Origin: an uncultured Monoglobus sp.
GTDB taxonomy: Bacteria > Bacillota > Clostridia > Monoglobales > Monoglobaceae
Assembly: GCA_947624305.1 (NCBI GenBank)
Contig: CANQKC010000004.1
Location: 51,746 to 115,745, forward strand
DNA length: 64,000 nucleotides
Reading direction: 5' to 3'
The position numbers and the translations under genes were made by a program. The notes below the pieces were generated by a model. That model did not search any database. It was given only the letters and a program-made list of their open reading frames with translations, and was not told where the DNA came from. How positions within the stretch are numbered: position 1 is the first letter of the stretch; every line of letters starts with the position of its first letter. Of this stretch, positions 56,567-64,000 are shown piece by piece.

Positions 56567-58455
56567 GCCTTTTTCACCGCCTTTTGCTCATCTTTCGCAA
56601 CATAGACCGCCGCCATTCCGAGCGCCAGCACATACCAGAAGATGAGGAAAACTCTGTAATTATAGAAGCAGTTGTCAAACATTCCCTGAACGCAGAAGCC
56701 CAGAACGCCCGCGGCGATAGCCACGATCATCGCGCCGAGCTTGCTGCCCTTTTTGGAGGTATATTGATAACCGCCGATCATTTTCTTAAAGAACATAAAC
56801 AGCAGAATGAGGAATATCGAAATTCCGACAACGCCCGACTCGACGAAAACCTGCAAAAACATGTTGTGCGAGTGGGGCGCGACAATTCCGCTGTAGGAAT
56901 AGAACGGATAAACCGATTTAAACGCCTGCGTTCCGGGGCCTATGCCCGAGGCCCAGAAATCCTTGAGCATCGCGAATGTTCCGAACCATATGTAAACTCT
57001 GTAGGAGGTGGACGAGTCGGTCATGTCGCCCACGCTGACAAAACGGTTGATTATGCTCTCGGGTATGAGCATCGGCACAAAGGGCAGGGCGATCAGCGCC
57101 AGGCCCCAAAGCTTGCCGCATACAAACGTCACATAAACTCCCGCCACGATTATAAAACCTATCCAGCATCCGCGCGAGAACGTGAGTATCAGCGTCAGAA
57201 ACATCAGACCCGCCAGAGCGACGTACATCGCTTTGGAGAGCTTTTTGGAGCGCTCCCACACAAGGCCGACGCAGACCGGGATTACCAGAAGTATGTACTC
57301 GCCCAGAACGTTGGGGTTCTCAAGCGTCGAGTAGACTCTCATTTTTATGTCGGTGAACATTTCCTCGTCCATCCATGCCGAGGCCGTGTCCCAGCCGAAA
57401 ACATACTGCGCCACGCCGTAGAGGCAGACGAGCGCGCCCGACAGAACGAACAGCGCCAGCGCGTCAAACAGCTGCTTGCGCGTTCTGACCGTGTTGATAA
57501 CGACAAAATAGAACAGCATAAACGACATATAAACGAGGAATATGCTGAGACTGTTAAGCCGCGCGAACGAGAATATGCTCGCGATAAGATAAATGGCGAG
57601 CATGCCGAGGATGAGAAATCCCATGCCGTCAAACCGCCAGCGGAATTTTCTGTCGCAGACGCCTTTGATCACAAGCGAGAACAGGCTGAGCAGCGACAGG
57701 CCGACCATGACCATGGTTGGCGCGAGCGGAGCTAAAAATATCGTGAAATAAACACCCGCGAGCGGCGCGCGGAGCACCGTGAACAGCCCAAACAGCCCGC
57801 CGATGATAAGCAGCGGAAGCAGAGGGCTGAGATATGCCGAGAGGCCGGCGGCCGCGCCCAGAATGACGGCGAGCCACAGCCTCGAGGGCTGCTTGGTGTA
57901 TCTTTGATTGAAAACCTTGTTGAAATCGGGCTCAATGCCGGTAAGATGCGTGAATATCTTCGTTATCCACGAGCCCTTGAGATAAGGCGTGAGGTTGTAA
58001 TCGGTCAGCATGATAAGCGCCCCCGCCACCGCGATAACGCACAGGGCAAGGTTAATTCCCGCGCCCGCGATTATGCCCGCGGCCGCCGCGCCCAGAGCCG
58101 CGAACAGCGTCAGGCCGCCTATGAACCGCGTGTTCAGCGCCAGCAGGTTGTGAAGATAGATGTTCGCGAGTCTCACGACTATGCTGCCGGCTATCTTGTT
58201 TTCGATAACCGCGCCCGCCTTGCGGCCAAACTCCTCCAAAAGCCCGAACGGTTTGGCGAAGAGCCGCCCCGCGACGCTCGAGCCGAGGGCTTCGGGTGAA
58301 AAATGCTCGCGCCTGAAAAAGTTGGTTATGAGCCCGCGCTGCCACGCGCCGGAAATGCCGTCATAAACCTTTCTCAGCAGCTTATAGACGAAGCTTTGCT
58401 TTATCAGGCCCCAGACATACATCCACGCGGCTTGAAAATATCCCATTTCGTTCAT
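56563..58455 (-). CDS. O-antigen ligase/polymerase family membrane protein
   Basis: 630 residues, about a dozen membrane helices plus a long amphipathic N-terminal region (about 1-100). The Wzy_C/O-antigen-ligase core is recognised by TFSRGCWIGFIIVAGVYVTF, the large loop between helices with FWASGIGPGTQAFKSVYPFY, and the conserved PHSHNMFLQVFVESGVVGI. In a Gram-positive cell it probably polymerises or ligates lipid-linked sugar repeats. Ribosome site AAAGGA. Coupled by overlap to the GT4 gene. Confidence 0.9.
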   Translation of the reverse strand: MNEMGYFQAAWMYVWGLIKQSFVYKLLRKVYDGISGAWQRGLITNFFRREHFSPEALGSSVAGRLFAKPFGLLEEFGRKAGAVIENKIAGSIVVRLANIYLHNLLALNTRFIGGLTLFAALGAAAAGIIAGAGINLALCVIAVAGALIMLTDYNLTPYLKGSWITKIFTHLTGIEPDFNKVFNQRYTKQPSRLWLAVILGAAAGLSAYLSPLLPLLIIGGLFGLFTVLRAPLAGVYFTIFLAPLAPTMVMVGLSLLSLFSLVIKGVCDRKFRWRFDGMGFLILGMLAIYLIASIFSFARLNSLSIFLVYMSFMLFYFVVINTVRTRKQLFDALALFVLSGALVCLYGVAQYVFGWDTASAWMDEEMFTDIKMRVYSTLENPNVLGEYILLVIPVCVGLVWERSKKLSKAMYVALAGLMFLTLILTFSRGCWIGFIIVAGVYVTFVCGKLWGLALIALPFVPMLIPESIINRFVSVGDMTDSSTSYRVYIWFGTFAMLKDFWASGIGPGTQAFKSVYPFYSYSGIVAPHSHNMFLQVFVESGVVGISIFLILLFMFFKKMIGGYQYTSKKGSKLGAMIVAIAAGVLGFCVQGMFDNCFYNYRVFLIFWYVLALGMAAVYVAKDEQKAVKKA

Positions 58456-58500
58456 ATATTACCGTCCTTTCCGTATTATATAGCCTCGCCCCTTTGGGGG

Positions 58501-60075
58501 TTATGTCTCATCGTTTGTTTTTTTCAAAAATCCCAGCGCGGCCTTAAACTCGCTGACGCCGAAAACCCACGCCAGAGCCGCGTATACAACGCACGCGGGC
58601 AGCGCGGCGGCGCACAGCTTAACGAGCGTGATCACCATGCCCGAGCCGGGCAGCATGTCCGCCGGGATATATATAAGCTTTGCCGCGATAAACGCCGCGG
58701 CTCCGCAGATCAGCGTCTTAACCGTGTTGACGACAAATTCCCGCGTTATGACGCCCGCCCTCCTGCGGTTAATCATAACGAGCAGCGCGAGCGCGATAGC
58801 GGTGGAGCTTATGGCGCTCGCCAGAGCGAGGCCGTTTATGCCAAGCCCCAGACCGAGCACGAACAGCGCCGCGCAGCCGATGTTGACCGCCACTCCGAAG
58901 ATAGAGGTGAACATCGGCGTCCTGCCGTCTCGGATCGCGTAAAAGCTCTTGTTGAGCACTTCGCAAATGGAATATCCCACCATTCCGAAGGAATAGAAAA
59001 ACAGCGCCGAGGCGGTGATCTTGGTGTTGTCCGCCGTGAACGCTCCGCGCTCGAACACGACCTTGATGATCGGGCCGCTGAGCGCAAGGAACAGCGCGGA
59101 TATTATCGTGATTATGAATATTATCCAGCCCACCGACGTCCGCGTCGTCTCGGCGAACGCCGAGTCGTTGTCGCCCGCGCTGAGGCGCGACAGCCTCGGG
59201 AATATGAAGTTGGTTATCGCGTAGGCGAAAACGCCGACCATGATAATATATATCTTGTTGGCCCAGCCCAGCGCCGACACAGCGCCGTCGCCGAGACCCG
59301 AGCCGAACGACATGTTGATAACGTTGCAAAGCGGCTGCACCCACGAGCTTATCAGCACCGGCAGAGCCAGCAGAGCCACTTCCTTCATGGTCCCGTCGCT
59401 GAAATTCATGCGGGGCCTGTAGCGGTAGCCAGTTTTGAGCAGCCACGGTACCTGGAAAAAGAGCTGAAGCGCCCACGCGATAAGCATAGAGACAGCCACG
59501 CCCGTGAGCCCCATTTTGTCGCCGAATATAATAAGGTAGGCGATCATCACTCCGTTTGAGACCACGCTGATGAGCGAGGGGATCGTGAACTCGCCGTGAG
59601 ACTGGAGTATTCCGACGACCACATACGCGACCGCGGTGAACGCGATCGACGGGAACAGGATGCGGAGCAGCCTCGCCGTCTCCTCGACCTTGCCGGGCAC
59701 GTCGGCATAGCCGGGCACCATAAGGCGCACGATCGGGGCGGCGAAGGCCGAGCCAAAGATCGCCGCGAGCACCGCCGCGGAGCCGACGACCGTTATGAAG
59801 TTGTTGGCAAAAGCGTCAGCCGCCCCGCGGCCCTTTTGCTCAAGATTTTTGTTATATATCGGCACAAAGGTCGACAGGATCGCGACCCCGAGCACCATAT
59901 CAAAAAACAGCAGCGGTATCTGCGTCGCGCTGTTTATCACATCGCTGGCGTAGCCCTGGCCGTATATCCCCGCGATAAGCATTTCGCGCAGCAGCCCCAT
60001 AAACTTCGCAAGCAGTATCAGCACGGCCATTATGCCGATCGACCGAACCGCCTTTCCGCTCTTTTTGTCAGCCAT
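58501..60075 (-). CDS. murJ: MurJ/MviN family lipid flippase
   Basis: 524 residues, 14 predicted membrane helices. MurJ marks: MAVLILLAKFMGLLREMLIAGIYGQG, the Arg-rich first-helix region, FVPIYNKNLEQKG, RLLRILFPSIAF, AGDNDSAFAETTRTS, and FYAIRDGRTPMFTSI. Flips lipid-linked precursors; as the head of a polysaccharide operon it may serve that polymer rather than peptidoglycan, so the symbol is by family. Promoter at 60114-60142; ribosome site GGGAG. Confidence 0.88.
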   Translation of the reverse strand: MADKKSGKAVRSIGIMAVLILLAKFMGLLREMLIAGIYGQGYASDVINSATQIPLLFFDMVLGVAILSTFVPIYNKNLEQKGRGAADAFANNFITVVGSAAVLAAIFGSAFAAPIVRLMVPGYADVPGKVEETARLLRILFPSIAFTAVAYVVVGILQSHGEFTIPSLISVVSNGVMIAYLIIFGDKMGLTGVAVSMLIAWALQLFFQVPWLLKTGYRYRPRMNFSDGTMKEVALLALPVLISSWVQPLCNVINMSFGSGLGDGAVSALGWANKIYIIMVGVFAYAITNFIFPRLSRLSAGDNDSAFAETTRTSVGWIIFIITIISALFLALSGPIIKVVFERGAFTADNTKITASALFFYSFGMVGYSICEVLNKSFYAIRDGRTPMFTSIFGVAVNIGCAALFVLGLGLGINGLALASAISSTAIALALLVMINRRRAGVITREFVVNTVKTLICGAAAFIAAKLIYIPADMLPGSGMVITLVKLCAAALPACVVYAALAWVFGVSEFKAALGFLKKTNDET

Positions 60076-60113
60076 ATCATATCTCCCAAAATTTCGGTAA
60101 TAAATTTATCAAC

Positions 60114-60142
60114 ATTATATACCAAAAATAAAGCAAAGTCAA
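60114..60142 (-). promoter_or_regulatory. Promoter of the polysaccharide operon
   Basis: Minus-strand TTGACT (60137-60142), 17 bp, TATAAT (60114-60119). Confidence 0.65.
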
Positions 60143-60256
60143 GCGCCCGCCGCAAATCCGCTCCGCCGGTTCCGCCCGCGAACGAGGCGGCAGGCGCGAA
60201 TTGCCGGAATGTTACATTTTTCTTAAAAAAAACTTAAAATAAATTCCAAAAAAACA

Positions 60257-60285
60257 TTGACAAATATGTAAAAAAGTTGTATAAT
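60257..60285 (+). promoter_or_regulatory. Promoter of the adhesin gene
   Basis: TTGACA (60257-60262), 17 bp, TATAAT (60280-60285), exact consensus. About 140 bases of AT-rich leader follow; no other feature seen in 60143-60426. Confidence 0.75.
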
Positions 60286-60426
60286 TGCCTCATAGTGTTT
60301 GTTAAAATCGTGCAATTTATATATTTGTGCGTTATTGATAATCACATTACGGAAAATCGAGCGGGAAATTTTCGGCGGTGATAACTCCGTAAAATTCAAT
60401 TGTTAATTTGAAAGGTGGAGAATGTT

Positions 60427-63400
60427 TTGACTTTAAGCTGTGTTAAAAACAAAAGACCTATAGCCCTTATACTGTGCGCGGCGCTTATCGCCACGCTTAT
60501 TGCGGTGGTGCCGGTCGCGGTAAACGCCGAAGTGTGGTATATGGATGAGGTATGTGTCCCCGGCTCTCTTACGGCTTCGGTCACGGATATGGACGGCAAT
60601 CCTCTTGAAATGCCGATTGGCCGTCATCAGCCGTTTAAGTTCAGTTTTTCTTACGAAATTTTAAACGGAACGATATCAAAGGGCGATGTGTTGATATACG
60701 AGCTGCCGCTCGGAGTGGATATCGTTGACAACGGCAAAGGATATATTACCCACAAGCAGACAGGTAATATCATAGGTGAGTATGAGATCGGCGACGGCGT
60801 TGTATATTTTTCGTTCTATGACAGCTTTTTGGATGAAAACAGCAATATCCAAGGCGATTTTAACTGCAATGTGCAGATAAATGAGGAGATTTCCGAGACT
60901 GAGGACAGCGGTTCTTTTGAGTTTCCGGGAATGGCCGAGCCGTTTGAATATAGATTTTTCGATACTTTAGGCGGCGAAAAGAGCTATTCGATCGATCCCG
61001 AGACCGGAGATGTTATATTCTATATAACTTTCACGCCCGACGCGAACTACAAGAATGTGACTATTAAGGATATACTCGGCGACAATTTGCATTTTAGCGA
61101 CGACGCGAAGTTTGAGATGAAGAGCGGCTGGGCGAACTGGGGAGACCCGACTCTTAATCCCAACGATGTTTTGGAGCTTCAGTACGAGCTGAGCGGCGAC
61201 AGTCGGACCGCCGATGTTCTGATTGGAGACGTGAAGGCGAACACAAGATATGAAATAAGATACCGCGTTCATTTGGATGACGTTTTATCGTCAACGGGCA
61301 ACACCAACATGGTCCAGTGGTTCATTAAAGGCGACAAGGTCGGCGACGATAACACAAAGACGGAATTCGGAACAGAGTCCCATTTCCAAAAAACCGGTTA
61401 TTACGACATAAACAGCAAGGTCCTGACATGGACGCTGAACGTTAATGACTCCGCACCGAGACTTAACTTAAACGGCGCTGTTGTCAGCGACATGATCCCG
61501 GACGGCCTTAAGGTTAAATCGGCAACGATAACCGATAATCAAACATGGCAGTCTCAGTCTCTTGACGTGAATACATATGTGAAGGACGGAAAGTTCAGTT
61601 ACACATTCCCGTCCGAGGATAACTACAGTTCGTATACGATAGTAATCGAGACCGAGGTTGAGGACGAAAACGCGGATTACGGCTCATACATAAACAATGC
61701 GGATATAGACTTTTCCAACGGCCATCATGAAAGCGGAAGCGCCACGGTCCAGACTCAGGAGAAGCCCCTTGACGCTCTTAAAAAGAGCAACACCGGCGGC
61801 AGCTCAAAAACCGGAATTGCGAGCTGGGAGCTTAGAGTTGATGCGCAAAAGCTGAACGGCAGATCGGGCGTTGAGGTTTATGACAGTCATTATGAAGTCT
61901 ATCATAATTGGCCCGATTATGTTCAGTGGTACTATGTAAAAGACTCCTTAAAGGTTATGTACGGCGACACCGAGCTCAAAGCCGGAGAGGACTATACGAT
62001 CGAGTTCCATGACACGACAGGCCAGTATGATCCGTGCAGCTTCACAATTAAATTTATAGGCAAGTGGCAGACGTTCAGCGGCTGCGACCGGGATATTGTT
62101 ATAACCTATGACACACAGTTTGATCCCGCCGAATGTGACGGTGTGCCCACGGTTGTGTTCACCAACAACGCGTCGCTGAGATACAGCGGGCTTACGGATA
62201 ATGCTTCCGCTTCATGGACGTTTGAGAACACCGTTGATCTTGAGAAAAAAGCCGAGGGCGCGAACGGCGCGCAGACTGTTGTCTGGAACCCCGAAGACAA
62301 AACCTTCACCATTAACTGGAAGATATATTTTAACAGAAAACAGATCAACGAGTGGAGCGCCGATCCGATAAAGGATTACGGAAACGAAAGCGTTACGATT
62401 CGCGATTTGTTTGACACACCCGGAATGAGATTTGTAGAGGGCAGCCTCAGCCTTTGGCAGCGCTATTATTCCGATGTTTCGTATAGTAAGCTTGAAAATG
62501 TCCATGAAATAACCGAGGACGGTAAAAACGGCTTTGAGTTTACCATAAAAGACGTGGGAAATGAATTTTATGAGATAAGATATTCCACGGAGATCTCGGC
62601 CGATGATATAGGAATTGATGATTGGGTAAACAGCGAGTATACCGTTCACAATCACGCGTCCGCTTGGAACCAAAACGGCGATGAGATTTATGATGCCGAC
62701 GGTGAGACAAATATCTATCAGCACTATGTTGACAAAACCGCATGGGCCATTGACAAGAAGGAAGGCGATCAGGGCGACAAAAGTGCTACCTACGGTGTGG
62801 CATACACTGTGGATATCAACCCGACATCCGAAGACCTCGATCCGCAGAAAGACACGATCACATTGACGGATGTTTTGCCGAAAAACGTTGCGCTTAACCG
62901 CGGCGGCAACACGGGCGTTCAGGTCCTTGACGAAAACGGCAGTCCTCTTGACAGTAAAAGCTACAAAGCCTCTTATGACAGCAAAACAAGAACTCTGACG
63001 TTTGTTGTACCGGATTCGAAACATGTTATTATAAAATATTCGGTTCATATTAACGCGACAATCGGAACTATTGCGGATATTGTCAACAGTATAACACTTA
63101 AGGGTGCATACAGTTATACGTCAAGCGTTACCAAACAATACACTGTTACCGAGAGCAGCGCGCAGGCTGATGGAGTAGCCTCGGCGCTTACTATCCGAAA
63201 GGTTGATAATGATACCACAAGCACCGCTAAACTTGCGGGCGCGAAATTTGAGCTGCGCGTTGTTGATATTGACAACAGCACGCTTGACAACATTGTGTTT
63301 ACCGATGATTTTATTCAGGAAAAAACAACAGACGAAAACGGTATAATCCGGTGGGGAGTAAATGATAATCAGAATGAGATCCTTCAGCTTGATAAGCTGT

Positions 63401-64000
63401 ATTGCTATTACGAGGTTTCACCTCCTCCGGGTTACAAGCTTGATGAAACCAAATATTTCTTTATTCTTGACGGAAACAACGCTACCATAAAGGATAAGAT
63501 TTTTGCAAAATTCGGTTCGGACTTTGAGACGGCAAATAAGAATGTTACGTTCTATAATGATAAGGACGGAATTATTGAGGAAATAACCAATGAACCGGTG
63601 CCCACGCCGACGCCGACGCCCGAGGCAACACCTACGCCGATGCCGACCGAAGCGCCGACACCCACGCCGACGCCAACCGAGGCGCCGACGCCAACCGAAG
63701 CGCCGACACCCACACCGACGCCGACCGAAGCGCCAACACCTACGCCGACGCCAACCGAAGCGCCGACACCTACGCCTACGCCGACCGAGGCGCCGACACC
63801 TACGCCGACGCCGACTGAGGCACCGACGCCTACACCGACGGCGACACCCACAGCGACGCCTACGGCAACACCGCCGCCACCGCCGCCACCACCGCCGCCG
63901 ACACCCACGCCGACTCCGACCGAAGCGCCGACACCTACGCCGACGCCGACCGAGGCGCCGACACCTACGCCGACGCCGACTGAGGCACCGACGCCTACAC
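60427..64000 (+). CDS. Large cell-surface adhesin with SpaA-like domain and Pro/Thr repeats (3' end outside window)
   Basis: At least 1191 residues, open to the window edge. The start is TTG 60427, seven bases after GGTGGAG. Signal peptide about 1-37. Tandem adhesin domains follow with repeated fibrinogen/collagen-binding-like features ([78 protein letters not shown]). A SpaA/Cna-B-like domain spans about 919-1058 ([32 protein letters not shown]), where an isopeptide Lys-Glu pair is likely. From residue 1059 a Pro/Thr/Glu repeat stalk continues to the edge. Sortase anchor not visible. Confidence 0.88.
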   Translation, partial: MTLSCVKNKRPIALILCAALIATLIAVVPVAVNAEVWYMDEVCVPGSLTASVTDMDGNPLEMPIGRHQPFKFSFSYEILNGTISKGDVLIYELPLGVDIVDNGKGYITHKQTGNIIGEYEIGDGVVYFSFYDSFLDENSNIQGDFNCNVQINEEISETEDSGSFEFPGMAEPFEYRFFDTLGGEKSYSIDPETGDVIFYITFTPDANYKNVTIKDILGDNLHFSDDAKFEMKSGWANWGDPTLNPNDVLELQYELSGDSRTADVLIGDVKANTRYEIRYRVHLDDVLSSTGNTNMVQWFIKGDKVGDDNTKTEFGTESHFQKTGYYDINSKVLTWTLNVNDSAPRLNLNGAVVSDMIPDGLKVKSATITDNQTWQSQSLDVNTYVKDGKFSYTFPSEDNYSSYTIVIETEVEDENADYGSYINNADIDFSNGHHESGSATVQTQEKPLDALKKSNTGGSSKTGIASWELRVDAQKLNGRSGVEVYDSHYEVYHNWPDYVQWYYVKDSLKVMYGDTELKAGEDYTIEFHDTTGQYDPCSFTIKFIGKWQTFSGCDRDIVITYDTQFDPAECDGVPTVVFTNNASLRYSGLTDNASASWTFENTVDLEKKAEGANGAQTVVWNPEDKTFTINWKIYFNRKQINEWSADPIKDYGNESVTIRDLFDTPGMRFVEGSLSLWQRYYSDVSYSKLENVHEITEDGKNGFEFTIKDVGNEFYEIRYSTEISADDIGIDDWVNSEYTVHNHASAWNQNGDEIYDADGETNIYQHYVDKTAWAIDKKEGDQGDKSATYGVAYTVDINPTSEDLDPQKDTITLTDVLPKNVALNRGGNTGVQVLDENGSPLDSKSYKASYDSKTRTLTFVVPDSKHVIIKYSVHINATIGTIADIVNSITLKGAYSYTSSVTKQYTVTESSAQADGVASALTIRKVDNDTTSTAKLAGAKFELRVVDIDNSTLDNIVFTDDFIQEKTTDENGIIRWGVNDNQNEILQLDKLYCYYEVSPPPGYKLDETKYFFILDGNNATIKDKIFAKFGSDFETANKNVTFYNDKDGIIEEITNEPVPTPTPTPEATPTPMPTEAPTPTPTPTEAPTPTEAPTPTPTPTEAPTPTPTPTEAPTPTPTPTEAPTPTPTPTEAPTPTPTATPTATPTATPPPPPPPPPPTPTPTPTEAPTPTPTPTEAPTPTPTPTEAPTPT
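63601..64000 (+). repeat. Pro/Thr-rich coding repeat
   Basis: Units of 18 and 30 bases encode PTPTEA and [10 protein letters not shown], interrupted by a run of ten prolines (about 63874-63902). Third-base differences between units show the repeats are not all recent copies. Continues beyond the window. Confidence 0.9.

Noticed and set aside
56533..59559. Plus-strand open frames of about 400 residues opposite the polymerase and flippase genes
   Set aside because: Composition is Arg/His/Gln-rich as expected of antisense reads of membrane-protein codons. No ribosome sites.
63552..63908. Gly/Val-rich minus-strand frame
   Set aside because: Reverse complement of the Pro/Thr repeat of the adhesin; not a gene.
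63601..64000. CRISPR-like regular repeats
   Set aside because: Repeats are in frame, encode PTPTEA-type units and have no unique spacers.
1..64000. tRNA or rRNA genes
   Set aside because: No acceptor/T-arm patterns or rRNA signatures were found by eye; a covariance scan could still find one I missed.

Overview
The window reads as a chromosomal segment of a Gram-positive Clostridia-type bacterium (Firmicutes). Evidence is SepF, DivIVA, YlmH and LspA in one cluster, MutS/MutL with an endonuclease-type MutL, MiaB-YlbF-MutS-MutL-MiaA in one run, S-layer homology and copper-amine-oxidase-like (stalk) domains on exported proteins, AGGAGG-type ribosome sites, and frequent TTG starts. The species cannot be named from sequence alone. 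No rRNA, tRNA, CRISPR array, transposase or phage gene was found.

Layout. 0-2.4 kb: an edge-truncated gene, interspersed palindromic repeats, a stalk-domain exported protein, a candidate small RNA and an intact HEPN/MNT toxin-antitoxin pair. 2.4-5.3 kb: a three-gene ABC importer (binding protein, permease, ATPase; minus strand). 5.3-11.4 kb: Na/phosphate symporter-like protein, a short ComEC-like protein, an SLH/transglutaminase-like protein and a CNNM/CorC protein (all minus). 11.5-16.1 kb: a ferrous-iron island (two FeoA, FeoB, a Cys-rich FeoB-associated peptide, DUF2325) with a long structured leader and five or six copies of a GTTAGCC-NN-GGCTAAC palindrome. 16.2-25.3 kb: an AT-rich accessory array of five exported proteins of two alternating types, all ending in stalk domains, with decayed remnants at both ends and palindromic repeats between them. 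25.3-25.8 kb: a type I toxin-antitoxin-like unit (27-residue membrane peptide with a convergent small RNA). 25.9-30.4 kb: DUF2798 protein, an EF-G paralogue, a decayed MNT/HEPN pair, and a Gx-transporter/NusG-II pair.

30.6-40.7 kb is a co-directional housekeeping run: pncB, a divergent prs, miaB, ylbF, mutS, mutL, miaA. An SLH-M13 metallopeptidase follows on the minus strand. 43.7-49.1 kb holds the HlyD-YggS-SepF-YlmH-DivIVA-LspA-RluD cell division/envelope run. 49.3-52.8 kb holds the lower glycolysis genes pgk-tpiA-gpmI (minus). An ECF S component, a candidate small RNA and a second copy of the peptide/small-RNA unit follow. 54.4-60.1 kb is an envelope polysaccharide operon (MurJ-type flippase, O-antigen-ligase-type polymerase, GT4 glycosyltransferase, two DUF4330 proteins). 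The right edge is an incomplete large adhesin with a SpaA-like domain and a long Pro/Thr repeat.

The most interesting signal is the peptide/small-RNA unit, present as two complete copies (25.35-25.77 kb and 53.92-54.32 kb) and one truncated copy lacking the peptide (49.08-49.21 kb). All three share an identical 42-nt small-RNA 5' block directly after a consensus promoter, and the peptide mRNA leaders share a covarying hairpin. Second is the structured feo leader with its operators. Third is the stalk-protein array with an in-frame palindromic insertion.
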